DNA of 50,389 nucleotides, from contig WBTZ01000016.1 of NCBI GenBank assembly GCA_009026175.1, positions 1 through 50,389 of the forward strand, given 5' to 3'. The translations under genes were made by a program, and so were the position numbers. The DNA comes from Zoogloea sp. (lineage in GTDB: Bacteria > Pseudomonadota > Gammaproteobacteria > Burkholderiales > Rhodocyclaceae). This document shows, in pieces, positions 1 through 8,444 of the stretch. The notes beneath the pieces are model-generated. The model did not search any database. It was not told the DNA's origin and saw only the letters and a list, made by a program, of their open reading frames with translations. Numbering within the stretch: the first letter of the stretch is position 1; each line of letters opens with the position of its first letter.

Positions 1-140
1 GTGGAAGGAGGTTCCCAGGAAGGGAAAAACCGATAGACTTATCCACAGCAGCCTGAATGACGGGCGGCTATCGTCCCTGGTCAAAATTCAACCGGTACAC
101 CTGGTCAGTTTTAAACCGGTACGGACATCCTGGCCTGACA
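1..140. mobile_element. Probable end of an IS21-like insertion sequence (partial)
   Basis: Two near-identical 22-bp direct repeats lie at 77-98 and 101-122. Both start CTGGTCA and end ACCGGTAC, and they are offset by 24 bp. Closely spaced terminal repeats of this kind are typical of IS21-family ends, and the segment finishes with TGACA at 136-140, compatible with an IS terminus. No transposase is readable in these bases, so the body of the element must lie outside the window. The family assignment rests on repeat architecture and remembered similarity only. Confidence 0.45.
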
Positions 141-158
141 ATTCGTTTGTTGATCAGG

Positions 159-422
159 TCATGGTGTTCCTTCCTTTTGAGTACCGGCAATGATGCAGCG
201 ATGGGCTGACGGCCCGCGCGGCTTGAAGGCATAGCGTGCGGGCCAAAGCTCTTCAATCCTGCATGCCAGCAAACTCGCAATATGACTCGCTATCGCGTAA
301 GCGGTGATCCTGTCGTGGATGACGTTATTCACCACGCCCCCGGTGACGCCCAAGTCGCGAGCAATCTGAGCCTGGCTCTTACCGAGGCGGCGAAGACGAT
401 AAATGATCTCGACAGCGTCCAT
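159..422 (-). CDS. Ner-like / Nlp-family HTH transcriptional regulator (Mu-like phage remnant)
   Basis: Encodes about 87 residues from the ATG at 422; a GTG at 443 would add seven residues. The central segment (KSQAQIARDLGVTGGVVNNV) is a helix-turn-helix, followed by the DRITAYAIASHIASLL and IEELWPARY motifs seen in Ner/SfsB proteins of Mu-like transposable phages. Ner represses early phage transcription. It is divergent from a phage-type repressor at 517, the usual Mu-like arrangement. The transposase genes expected after ner are absent, and an IS end lies directly downstream, so this is probably a relic of a transposable prophage. The family call is fairly safe; whether it is still active is unknown. 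Confidence 0.7.
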   Translation of the reverse strand: MDAVEIIYRLRRLGKSQAQIARDLGVTGGVVNNVIHDRITAYAIASHIASLLACRIEELWPARYAFKPRGPSAHRCIIAGTQKEGTP

Positions 423-458
423 GACCGAGCAGAGTGACTTCACGGGTTTTTAAGAGTA

Positions 459-500
459 GTCTATCTTCAAGAGAGACAGTTTGTTATCTATAGAGATAAC
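459..500. promoter_or_regulatory. Two palindromic operators in the ner/repressor divergent region
   Basis: A perfect dyad GTTATCT-ATAG-AGATAAC lies at 483-500. An imperfect one, GTCTATCT-TCA-AGAGAGAC (one mismatched pair), lies at 459-477. Both share a TATCT/AGA half-site core and sit between the two divergent regulator genes, where a phage repressor and Ner would compete. The dyad lies just upstream of the ATG at 517, which supports that start over the TTG at 481. Confidence 0.55.
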
Positions 501-516
501 TATACGCCTTAAGAGA

Positions 517-1173
517 ATGCCGGATCAAGCATCTTCCCAAAACTCAAGCGCTGGTCTGGAGGGCTTTGCGGCGCGGCTGACCAATGTGATTGCGCACACC
601 GGTCTGAGCCAAGCCGAATTTGCCCGCAGGCTGGGCGTTTCTGCGGGCTTCATGAGTGACGCTGCCCGTGGCTTGAAGAGACCTGGCGCTGAGTTTCTAC
701 ACTCAGTCCGAACCGTGTTTGGTGTTTCTATTGATTGGCTGCTAACCGGCGATGGGACCATGCATGGTGGCAGCGGCATCGACCTGAATCTCCTCAGGAC
801 AATCCGGCTCCAGATCGCCGTTGCCCGCGCAGCGATCATTGATGCCGACCCAGTCGCCAAAGTGCTGTTGCTGCTGATTCGTGATGGGCGTCTTAACGAG
901 GCCGTCGCCGACCCAGACCTGCAGGCCTTCCTCAGTCGAATCGCACCAGCCGATCCTGATGGAGATCTTGCCGCCGAGCTCTACAACGGCCATCTATGGA
1001 CCAAGGATTCGTCAGAGCAGCTTCGCAATCTACTTGCCGCTGCCGTGGCCCACTTCGAGGCACGCAAACCCCTCGACAAAATGGCTGCCTTGGTACGCTC
1101 GGCCGGGCCGACCATCCAGATTAACGTCATCCCTTCGCAGCGCATTGCGGGCCGAGACTACTACGAGGGTTGA
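517..1173 (+). CDS. Phage-type HTH repressor (Mu/B3-like C repressor)
   Basis: About 218 residues. The N-terminal domain carries a Cro/CI-type helix-turn-helix (LSQAEFARRLGVSAGFMSD) followed by VSIDWLLTGDGTM, a signature common in repressors of Mu-like and lambdoid phages. The remainder is helical with no recognised peptidase (LexA-type) domain. The ATG at 517 was chosen because the TTG at 481 would place the operator inside the coding region. It probably represses the divergent early gene. It may be maintained as a relic, since no other phage gene is visible nearby. Confidence 0.65.
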   Translation: MPDQASSQNSSAGLEGFAARLTNVIAHTGLSQAEFARRLGVSAGFMSDAARGLKRPGAEFLHSVRTVFGVSIDWLLTGDGTMHGGSGIDLNLLRTIRLQIAVARAAIIDADPVAKVLLLLIRDGRLNEAVADPDLQAFLSRIAPADPDGDLAAELYNGHLWTKDSSEQLRNLLAAAVAHFEARKPLDKMAALVRSAGPTIQINVIPSQRIAGRDYYEG

Positions 1174-1206
1174 ATAGGTTTCCAACCACGCTAAGTGAAC
1201 GTCACC

Positions 1207-1767
1207 ATGAAAGAGCAGCAGTCGGCCCCACAAGACAGCATCCAGATCAACCTCATTGGCGAACAGCGCAAGGCCACCGGAGACTACAACGAGTATTTCA
1301 TCCCCGGCTCAATCAAGCTCGCGCTGGCTACCTGGACGCAAGAAAAGCGAAACAGCATGGCGCTGAATAATTCGGACTTCTTCCGTCACCGGTTTGGGTT
1401 TGAACCGTCCAAAGTAGCACGTCAGCAGGTGCTGGAGCTCCAGGGAAAGCATGATCTGAGCGACCGGGAGGTTCGTTGGCTGCATCGGTCTGGTCAGTTG
1501 AAAGTTTCACGCACGGAAGCGAAATTGATCCCCAGCCGACTGATGCCGGCGGCGGGCTGGATCCAAGTGTCTATCTTGAGCTTCGCCTGTCTGGCGATGA
1601 CGCTGCAGATTGCGGCGTCGAATGCGCCGGCCTGGAAGCAGGCCCTGGGACAGTTGATTATCTCCGGGCTTTGGTTGGGGGGCGCCTACATGCTGAACAG
1701 CTTGTTGCTGGCACCTTGGCAAACGTTGAGGCGGGCCGGGGTGGTCAAAGCCGCGAAGGGTGAATGA
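1207..1767 (+). CDS. Hypothetical protein with two C-terminal membrane segments
   Basis: About 186 residues starting at the ATG at 1207 (GTG at 1195 is an alternative); no strong Shine-Dalgarno is visible. The N-terminal 120 residues are polar and charged. Two hydrophobic segments follow (around WIQVSILSFACLAMTLQIA and LGQLIISGLWLGGAYMLN), then a short basic tail. It lies 33 bp after the repressor and in the same direction, so the two may be cotranscribed and be parts of the same phage remnant. I do not recognise the family. Confidence 0.5.
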   Translation: MKEQQSAPQDSIQINLIGEQRKATGDYNEYFIPGSIKLALATWTQEKRNSMALNNSDFFRHRFGFEPSKVARQQVLELQGKHDLSDREVRWLHRSGQLKVSRTEAKLIPSRLMPAAGWIQVSILSFACLAMTLQIAASNAPAWKQALGQLIISGLWLGGAYMLNSLLLAPWQTLRRAGVVKAAKGE

Positions 1768-1789
1768 CCTGATTCGCTACAAGCCTGCA

Positions 1790-1838
1790 GGCCGCAGTTG
1801 TATTTGGCGGCCGGCAAGCTTGAGCGGACGAGCGCTCA
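1790..1838. terminator. Two small hairpins between convergent genes
   Basis: GGCCGC (1790-1795) pairs with GCGGCC (1807-1812), and TGAGCG (1821-1826) pairs with CGCTCA (1833-1838). They lie just past the stop of czcA on the minus strand. No T-tract follows on either strand, so intrinsic termination is only a possibility. Confidence 0.3.
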
Positions 1839-1846
1839 GGAAAATA

Positions 1847-4800
1847 TCAGTTTGCCCCAGGCGAATCATCCGTTCCGATGTCCTCATCCGAGCCGTGTGC
1901 CAGGCGATACAGCAGCGGCAGCACAAGCAAGGTGAGAATGGTCGATGAGAGGATGCCACCGATCACGACGGTGGCCAGGGGGCGCTGAACCTCCGCACCT
2001 GTGCCTGTCGCGATCGCCATCGGCACAAAACCCAACGATGCCACCAGTGCCGTCATCAGAACGGGGCGCAGGCGGGTCAAGGCTCCCTCGTGGATCGCAG
2101 GATCGAGCGCCTGGCCTTGCTCGCGCAGACCGCGGATATAAGCAATCATCACCAGGCCATTCAATACCGCAACGCCGCATAAGGCAATGAAGCCCACTGC
2201 AGCCGAGATCGACAGCGGAATGTCGCGCAGCCACAGGGCGATGATGCCTCCAGTCAGCGCGAACGGGATGCCCGAAAACACCAGTAACCCGTCCTTGATG
2301 TTGCCGAACATCGCAAAGAGCAACACAAAAACGAGGAGCAGCGCGACGGGCACGACGATTTGCAGGCGTGCCGTGGCTGATTGCAGGTTCTCAAACGTTC
2401 CTCCCCAAGTTGTCCAGTATCCTGTGGGCACCTTGATTTGTGAGAGACCCTGCTCGGCCTCGGCGACGAAGGAACCGATGTCCCGACCCCGAACATTGGC
2501 ACTCACCACGATCCGGCGTTTGCCGTTCTCCCGGCTGACCTGGTTGGGTCCGGGGGCCAGATCCAGGGTGGCGATTTCAGCCAGAGGAATGAAGTTCGCC
2601 CGGGTATCCCCTACGGCCCCACCACGTGGCAGCGGAATCGGCAGTCGCCTGATCGCCTCCAGATCACTTCTCAGCGTGTCGGGAAGACGAACCTGAATGT
2701 CAAAGCGACGATCGCCCTCGAAGACGGTTCCGGCCTCTCGCCCCCCGATGGCGGTCGCCACGGCATCCTGTACATCCCCGACGTTCAGGCCGTAGCGGGA
2801 ACTCTTGTCCCGGTCGATCTGAACGGTCAACACTGGCAAGCCCGTGGTTTGCTCTACCTTCACTTCGGACGCGCCAGTGATTTTTTCAAGCATGGCGGCG
2901 ATCTCCGTGGCCGTTCCGTTCAGGACGTCCATGTCGTCACCAAAGACCTTGATGGCCACGTCACTACGGACCCCGGAGATCAGCTCGTTGAAACGAAGCT
3001 GGATGGGCTGCGAGAACTCATAGTTATTGCCAGGCAAGGTGGCCACTTCGGCCTGAATGGCTTCAAGCAAGGCGTCACGTGTTCGCCTGGGCTCGGGCCA
3101 ATCCTTCTCGGGCTTGAGCATGATGTAGCCATCGGAGATGTTGGGCGGCATCGGATCCGACGCAATTTCTGCCGTGCCGGTCCGCGCAAAGACACGTTCG
3201 ACCTCCGGGAATTTCTCCTTCAGTCGGCTCTCCAGCTGCCGCTGCATGGCTACCGACTGCGTCAGGCTAGTACCCGGGATGCGCAGGGCCTGGATGGCGA
3301 AATCCCCTTCATTGAGGTTCGGGATGAACTCGCTCCCCATCCGTGTGGCGATCAGACCACTGAGGATCACGGTCACGAGGGCGAAGGTGAGCACGACGGG
3401 CTTGGCGTTCATGGCCCACCGGAGTGCAGGTGCGTAGGCCTCCTTGGCCAACTGCATCAAGCGGTTCTCCTTTTCAGAGACGTTGTCACCGATGAAGAGA
3501 GCAACCGCGGCGGGGATGAAGGTCACCGACAGGATCATCGCGCCCAGGAGTGCAATGACGACGGTAAAGGCCATCGGATGGAACATCTTGCCCTCGACGC
3601 CGGTCAGGGCAAAGATCGGCAGGTAGACCACCATGATGATCAGTTGCCCAAAAAGCAATGCTCGACGCGACTCGCGCGAGGCTTTGAAAACCTCGTGGAA
3701 GCGCTCCGTCCGGTTCAGGGGACGGCCCAGGGATGCCCGCGCATGGGATAGCCGGCGGACACAGTTCTCGACGATCACCACGGCGCCGTCGATGATGATG
3801 CCGAAATCGAGTGCCCCGAGACTCATCAGGTTCGCGCTCACCTTGTTGGCCACCATGCCCGAGAAGGTAAACAGCATCGCCAACGGGATGATGCAGGCGG
3901 TGATCAGCGCTGCCCGGATGTTGCCCAGGAACAGGAACAGAATGGCGATAACGAGAATGGCACCTTCGAGGAGGTTCTTTTTCACCGTGGCAATCGCCTT
4001 GTCCACCAGCGTGGTGCGGTCATAGACGGTGACTGCCTCCACCCCGGCAGGCAGGTTGCGGTTGATCTCCTCCATTTTCTTGGCCACGGCCTGGGAAACT
4101 GTGCGGCTATTCTGGCCGATCAGCATGAAGACGGTGCCGAGTACCACCTCACGACCATTATCGGTGGCAGCCCCAGTGCGAAGCTCCCGGCCAATGCCTA
4201 CCTCGGCCACGTCACGGATGCGGATGGGGAGACCTTGGGCAGTGCCAATGATGACGTTGCGAATGTCCTCTTCGGTCTTCACCTGTCCGGGGGCACGAAC
4301 CAGGTATTGCTCCCCTCGCTTTTCGATGTAGCCGGCCCCGACGTTGCCGTTGTTGCGCTCCAGCGCCGTGACGATCTCCTGGAGTGTCATGCCATAGGCC
4401 GCCAGGCGTTCCGGCAAGGGAGCGACCTGATACTCCTTGGCATAGCCGCCAATGGAATTGATTTCCGTCACGCCCGGCACATTGCGCAGTTGTGGCTTGA
4501 TGATCCAATCCTGTATCTCCCGTAGGTCGATGGGGGTGTAGGGGCTGCCATCCGGTTTCCTGGCGTCTTCCTTTGCTTCCACCGTCCATAGGTAGATCTC
4601 GCCGAGCCCGGTTGATATCGGCCCCAGGGCTGGCGATATGCCGGCGGGCAGCTTGTCCCGCGCGCCCTGGATCCGTTCGTTCACCAGTTGCCGTGCGAAG
4701 TAGATGTCGGTCCCATCCTTGAAGATCACCGTCACCTGGGACAGACCGTAGCGAGACAAGGAGCGTGTCTGGACCAGGTTGGGCAGACCAGCCATCACCG

Positions 4801-5011
4801 TTTCAAGGGGGTAGGTCACCCGCTGCTCCGTTTCAAGCGGGGAGTAACCCGGGGCCAGGGTATTGATCTGGACCTGGACATTGGTGATGTCAGGCACGGC
4901 GTCGATGGGAAGCTTCTGGTAACTAAAGACCCCCAGCGCAGCCATCCCGAAAACCGCCAGAAGGATGAGCCAGCGCTGTTCAATGGAAAAGCGAATGATG
5001 CGTTCAAACAT
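1847..5011 (-). CDS. czcA: CzcA, heavy-metal RND efflux pump (HME1 type)
   Basis: 1054 residues, normal for CzcA. It is the proton-driven inner-membrane subunit that exports Co2+, Zn2+ and Cd2+ through the CzcCBA complex. The HME1 signature DFGIIIDGAVVIVEN in TM4 places Asp402, Asp408 and Glu415 at the same numbers as in Cupriavidus CzcA, distinguishing it from the Cu/Ag pump encoded at 25692. The expected RND layout is visible: TM1 near residues 12-30, two periplasmic halves and two six-helix blocks. It is the last gene of the minus-strand unit, 17 bp after czcB, and is probably transcribed from the CadR-controlled promoter near 10.74 kb. Confidence 0.95.
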   Translation of the reverse strand: MFERIIRFSIEQRWLILLAVFGMAALGVFSYQKLPIDAVPDITNVQVQINTLAPGYSPLETEQRVTYPLETVMAGLPNLVQTRSLSRYGLSQVTVIFKDGTDIYFARQLVNERIQGARDKLPAGISPALGPISTGLGEIYLWTVEAKEDARKPDGSPYTPIDLREIQDWIIKPQLRNVPGVTEINSIGGYAKEYQVAPLPERLAAYGMTLQEIVTALERNNGNVGAGYIEKRGEQYLVRAPGQVKTEEDIRNVIIGTAQGLPIRIRDVAEVGIGRELRTGAATDNGREVVLGTVFMLIGQNSRTVSQAVAKKMEEINRNLPAGVEAVTVYDRTTLVDKAIATVKKNLLEGAILVIAILFLFLGNIRAALITACIIPLAMLFTFSGMVANKVSANLMSLGALDFGIIIDGAVVIVENCVRRLSHARASLGRPLNRTERFHEVFKASRESRRALLFGQLIIMVVYLPIFALTGVEGKMFHPMAFTVVIALLGAMILSVTFIPAAVALFIGDNVSEKENRLMQLAKEAYAPALRWAMNAKPVVLTFALVTVILSGLIATRMGSEFIPNLNEGDFAIQALRIPGTSLTQSVAMQRQLESRLKEKFPEVERVFARTGTAEIASDPMPPNISDGYIMLKPEKDWPEPRRTRDALLEAIQAEVATLPGNNYEFSQPIQLRFNELISGVRSDVAIKVFGDDMDVLNGTATEIAAMLEKITGASEVKVEQTTGLPVLTVQIDRDKSSRYGLNVGDVQDAVATAIGGREAGTVFEGDRRFDIQVRLPDTLRSDLEAIRRLPIPLPRGGAVGDTRANFIPLAEIATLDLAPGPNQVSRENGKRRIVVSANVRGRDIGSFVAEAEQGLSQIKVPTGYWTTWGGTFENLQSATARLQIVVPVALLLVFVLLFAMFGNIKDGLLVFSGIPFALTGGIIALWLRDIPLSISAAVGFIALCGVAVLNGLVMIAYIRGLREQGQALDPAIHEGALTRLRPVLMTALVASLGFVPMAIATGTGAEVQRPLATVVIGGILSSTILTLLVLPLLYRLAHGSDEDIGTDDSPGAN

Positions 5012-5028
5012 GATCGTTCACCTTTTCC

Positions 5029-6612
5029 TTAATGCTCGTGTTCAGCCGAGCCTTTGCCGATTTCCGCCTTGAGCACGAAGCTGCCGGCAGTGGCATAGGG
5101 GGTGCCTGTCTTGAGTCCGGACAGGATTTCGGTGCGTGCTCCATCGCTACGCCCGATCTGGACGGGCTGAGTCACAAAACCATCGCTGACCCGGACGAAC
5201 ACGACGCTCTTTCCGTCCATGCTTTGAATGGCTTCCGAAAGCACGGCGACCGGCACTTCGGTTTCGTTCGAGATCACTTCCACGTTGACGAAGAGGCCGG
5301 GACGCCAGCTTCCGTGGGGATTCGAGAGGAGCACCCGAGCCCGTGCCGTACGGGTCTGCTCGCCAATGAGCGCGCCCACATAGGCCACGGTGCCGGTCGC
5401 CGTGGAGTCGAAGGACGAGGCCCTGATGGTGACCTTCTCGCCAACCCGGACCCGGGCCAGATCCTTGGCCGGAACACTGATTTCCGCCCATACGGTCGAC
5501 AGGTCGGAGATCGTGAACACCTGGCCGTCTTCCTTGACCGCTTCGCCCAGGGCAATGTGCTTTTCGACGATCATTCCATCGAAGGGGGCACGGAGCACGT
5601 AACGGTTGAGGCTGCCATCCGCATCCACACTGGCACCAATGGCGGTGAGCTTCTGCTGCACGTTGGCAACGGCAATTTCGGCCTCGCGCAGCACCTGTCG
5701 AGCCTGCAGGTAGTCCTGCTCGGCGGAGATCTTCTCCTCCCACAGTTTCTTCTCCCGCTCGTAGGTCGTCTTGGCAAAGCTCAGGCGCTTCCGGGCGGCC
5801 ATCAACTCGCTGCGCTGTTCAGAGAGCGCCGGGCTTGCCAGTACGGCCAGCACTTGCCCCTTTTTGACGAGCTGTCCCAGATTGGCCGATACAGCCTCCA
5901 CGACCCCGGCGACCCGGGGAACGACGTGCGCTGTCCTATCCTCATTGAAGCGAATCTCGCCGGGAAGCTGCAGCGACGAGCGAATCCGGGCCGGGCCCGA
6001 CCTGCCGATCTCTATCCCGGCCGTTTTGATCTGCTCGTTGTTGAGCTCGACCTTGCCTTCCTCCCGGTTGAGCGTGAATCGACGGGTCTGGGATCCGGTC
6101 TCGATGACGACGGCGGCGTTGAATACTTGGGGCTCCGCAATCGTCCCTCGCGTTTTCAAGCTGTCTTTGTCGACTGCAAACTCCATCTGCTCCACTTCAC
6201 CCGTCGGTCGGGTGAGCGTGAGGTGAGCTTTGATGGCTCCAAGGGCAATGGGCTTCCCATTATCGAGAAGCCAGAGGCGCATGACAGGTTCGCCAGCGCT
6301 TTCATCCAGCTGAATCTCGACACTGGTGGTGCCGTCCGTAAGGAGCGTTCCACCGTGCGCTCCCGGGCTGGTGGCTTGGGCATGGTGCTCGGCATCGCCG
6401 TGCGAGGCATCGTCGGCATGTGCTTTGTCTGCCTTGGCACCGTGATGCTCTGCATCTCCATGCTCCTCTGTGTGGGCATGGCTCTCACTTTCTGAGGAGC
6501 CTTGCCCACTGTGCAGAATGAACACTCCTGCCACACCGCCAAAGGCGATGATCAGGGCTACGGCGATCAGGTGCTTTCGGCTGATCCGGGTCGTCATGTT
6601 TTTCAGACTCAT
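5029..6612 (-). CDS. czcB: CzcB, periplasmic adaptor of the Czc efflux system
   Basis: 527 residues with an AAGGAGG Shine-Dalgarno ahead of the start. An N-terminal membrane anchor (about 13-33) is followed by a His/Asp/Glu-rich stretch (about 42-85) that probably binds metal in the periplasm, as in other CzcB proteins. The coiled-coil hairpin and barrel-sandwich (lipoyl-like) halves of a membrane fusion protein come next (APFDGMIVEKHIALGEAVKE), and the protein ends in EHEH. It bridges CzcA and the outer-membrane channel CzcC, and is encoded between them. Confidence 0.93.
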   Translation of the reverse strand: MSLKNMTTRISRKHLIAVALIIAFGGVAGVFILHSGQGSSESESHAHTEEHGDAEHHGAKADKAHADDASHGDAEHHAQATSPGAHGGTLLTDGTTSVEIQLDESAGEPVMRLWLLDNGKPIALGAIKAHLTLTRPTGEVEQMEFAVDKDSLKTRGTIAEPQVFNAAVVIETGSQTRRFTLNREEGKVELNNEQIKTAGIEIGRSGPARIRSSLQLPGEIRFNEDRTAHVVPRVAGVVEAVSANLGQLVKKGQVLAVLASPALSEQRSELMAARKRLSFAKTTYEREKKLWEEKISAEQDYLQARQVLREAEIAVANVQQKLTAIGASVDADGSLNRYVLRAPFDGMIVEKHIALGEAVKEDGQVFTISDLSTVWAEISVPAKDLARVRVGEKVTIRASSFDSTATGTVAYVGALIGEQTRTARARVLLSNPHGSWRPGLFVNVEVISNETEVPVAVLSEAIQSMDGKSVVFVRVSDGFVTQPVQIGRSDGARTEILSGLKTGTPYATAGSFVLKAEIGKGSAEHEH

Positions 6613-6630
6613 CTTGGAATCCTCCTTGCG

Positions 6631-7923
6631 TTATTCAGAGATACGATCAGCCAGAAGGCGATCGATTTCGGCCGCGGCCCGATGGGTGTCGGTCAGGGCG
6701 CGCAGGTATTGGTTACGTGCCTGGAACAGCGTCCGCTGGGCATCGAGGACATCGAGGAAACTGAATTTGCCCAGATCAAAGCCCTTCGTTGCGTTCTCGT
6801 AGGCCAGTTGCGCTCCGGGCAGCACGTCGCGCCGCAGCGATTCGAGTTCAAGTCGGCTGTTGCTCAGCCGCTCACGGGCCTGCAGGACATCACCAGTAAG
6901 CCGGACCCACAGGGCGGTATGTTCATCCCGCGCCTTGTCTTCTCGCTTGAGGGCTTCGAGGAGGTTGCCGCGGTTGCTGTCGAGGACGGGAATCGGGATC
7001 GACACGCCCACGAGGAGCTGGTCTCGGCCAAGTTCCTCGGCGCGTTTCACCCCGACGCTGATCGTTGGGTCAGGCATGCGCCGGGCACGCTCCAGCGCAG
7101 TGACAGAGGTGCGCCGAGTGATCTCGACCGAGGCCCGCTTTAGGACGGGTGATGCCTCGATACGCTGCTCGATCATGTCGGAGGACGGTACTGGAGGCAG
7201 CGTGTCGACGTCACCCTCTGCACGTTCGAATCGCGGGATCGGATTGCCCCAGAGCCCTGTCAGTCGCTGACGGGCAACCCGCAACTCACCTTGAGCCTGA
7301 GCCAGTTCGACCCGGACCCCGGCTTCCGCGACGCGCGCCTTGGTCTCCTCGACGGGAGAGGTTTTTCCGGCGATGACACGCCTGGAGACGGCACCCGTGG
7401 CTCGCTCAGCGAGAATGACGGTCTCTTTTGCGAGCCGGGTCCGCTCTTGTGTTGAAAGTACGTCAAAAAAGGCGCTGACCACCGAGGCCCGGATCTCGGC
7501 ACGGCGAGTGGCCAGCTCAATGTCGGCAATGTCCCGGCCACGCTCGGCGATCGCAATCCGGGCACTCCGCTTGCCTGCCAGCTCGATGGGCTGATTGAGC
7601 TGTACGGTTGTGGTACGGGTCGTGGCGCGGGTGTCCTCCACAAGATACTCAATGGACGGATTGGGCCGGGCACGTCCCTGAATCACAGCGCCTTCACTGG
7701 CTTCGCGCTCGCGTAGTGCTACGGTGATGTCGGGGTTGGCCCGGAGGGCCAGATCAAGCGCGGCGGCGAGGGTCAACGGGCCACCGGCTTCGACGGGAAG
7801 CTGATTGCGTACGACGGTTTGCGTGGCAAGCGATGTCGGCACCTGAGCCTGGACACCGAATGCGGTCGCAAAAAGGACCGCGAGCAGCGGAAATGCGGTT
7901 CTGAATGGCACGGGGGTGCGCAT
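6631..7923 (-). CDS. czcC: CzcC, outer-membrane channel of the Czc efflux system
   Basis: 430 residues from the ATG at 7923, preceded by AAGGAG; the longer reading frame upstream lacks such a site. A signal peptide ends near FGVQA. Two TolC/OEP repeats follow, with long amphipathic helices and LNQPIELAGKR / VSIPIPVLDSNRG strand segments. It forms the trimeric outer-membrane exit duct for CzcBA. There is a 134-bp gap to czcI and 18 bp to czcB. Confidence 0.92.
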   Translation of the reverse strand: MRTPVPFRTAFPLLAVLFATAFGVQAQVPTSLATQTVVRNQLPVEAGGPLTLAAALDLALRANPDITVALREREASEGAVIQGRARPNPSIEYLVEDTRATTRTTTVQLNQPIELAGKRSARIAIAERGRDIADIELATRRAEIRASVVSAFFDVLSTQERTRLAKETVILAERATGAVSRRVIAGKTSPVEETKARVAEAGVRVELAQAQGELRVARQRLTGLWGNPIPRFERAEGDVDTLPPVPSSDMIEQRIEASPVLKRASVEITRRTSVTALERARRMPDPTISVGVKRAEELGRDQLLVGVSIPIPVLDSNRGNLLEALKREDKARDEHTALWVRLTGDVLQARERLSNSRLELESLRRDVLPGAQLAYENATKGFDLGKFSFLDVLDAQRTLFQARNQYLRALTDTHRAAAEIDRLLADRISE

Positions 7924-8046
7924 TGAAATCTCCTTGTTGTGAAGTCGTCGGCCGAAACCGACAGAACGACGAAACAAACGAGATCCGGCGCAGGCGCCGC
8001 CTGGAGGCGGGCTCTAAGTGGAACCTAGTGGAAACTAAAGCAGGTC

Positions 8047-8069
8047 GCTGCGCCGAATCAGAGCGCAGC
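8047..8069 (-). other. Stem-loop across the czcI stop codon
   Basis: GCTGCGC (8047-8053) and GCGCAGC (8063-8069) form a perfect 7-bp stem with a 9-nt loop that contains the czcI stop. No T-tract follows on the minus strand. It could be an RNA-processing or attenuation point between czcI and czcC. Confidence 0.35.
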
Positions 8070-8414
8070 AAGCCAGTTGGGCCGTTCGGGGCCTGGGGGG
8101 ATGTGGGTGCGAAAGAAGGCTGGCGTTGATTCCGGAGCAGAGGGCACCGGGCACCAAGGCAGGCAGAGCGTGTCTTGACCGAGAATCATGAGGGCGCTGT
8201 AGTGGCACAGCCCACAGTCTCCATCGATGGAGACACCTTCGCCAGAATTAGATTGCTTTGAGGTCTCCGCCTTCGATGCTTTGTGCTCGTGACTGTGATG
8301 CCCGAAATGGCCGGCTTTCTCCCCGGTCTCATGCTGGCAATAAGCACCCACCGCTGACCAACTGAGCTGGAGCGGCATGAATACAGCCAGAAGGAGGGCA
8401 ACCCAAAAACGCAT
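8058..8414 (-). CDS. czcI: CzcI-like small metal-resistance protein
   Basis: About 118 residues from the ATG at 8414. It has a signal peptide (MRFWVALLLAVFMPLQLSWS), then AVGAYCQHE and a His-rich stretch (HFGHHSHEHK), the hallmark of the small CzcI protein that precedes czcC in Cupriavidus czcICBA. CzcI is exported and thought to modulate Czc expression or metal handling; its exact role is not settled. Cys residues in GDCGLCH and LCLPWC may add metal ligands. The gene begins only 30 bp after cadA, tying czc to the cadA transcript. Confidence 0.85.
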   Translation of the reverse strand: MRFWVALLLAVFMPLQLSWSAVGAYCQHETGEKAGHFGHHSHEHKASKAETSKQSNSGEGVSIDGDCGLCHYSALMILGQDTLCLPWCPVPSAPESTPAFFRTHIPPGPERPNWLAAL

Positions 8415-8444
8415 GTTCAAAAGTATCCCGGAAGATGTTTCAAC

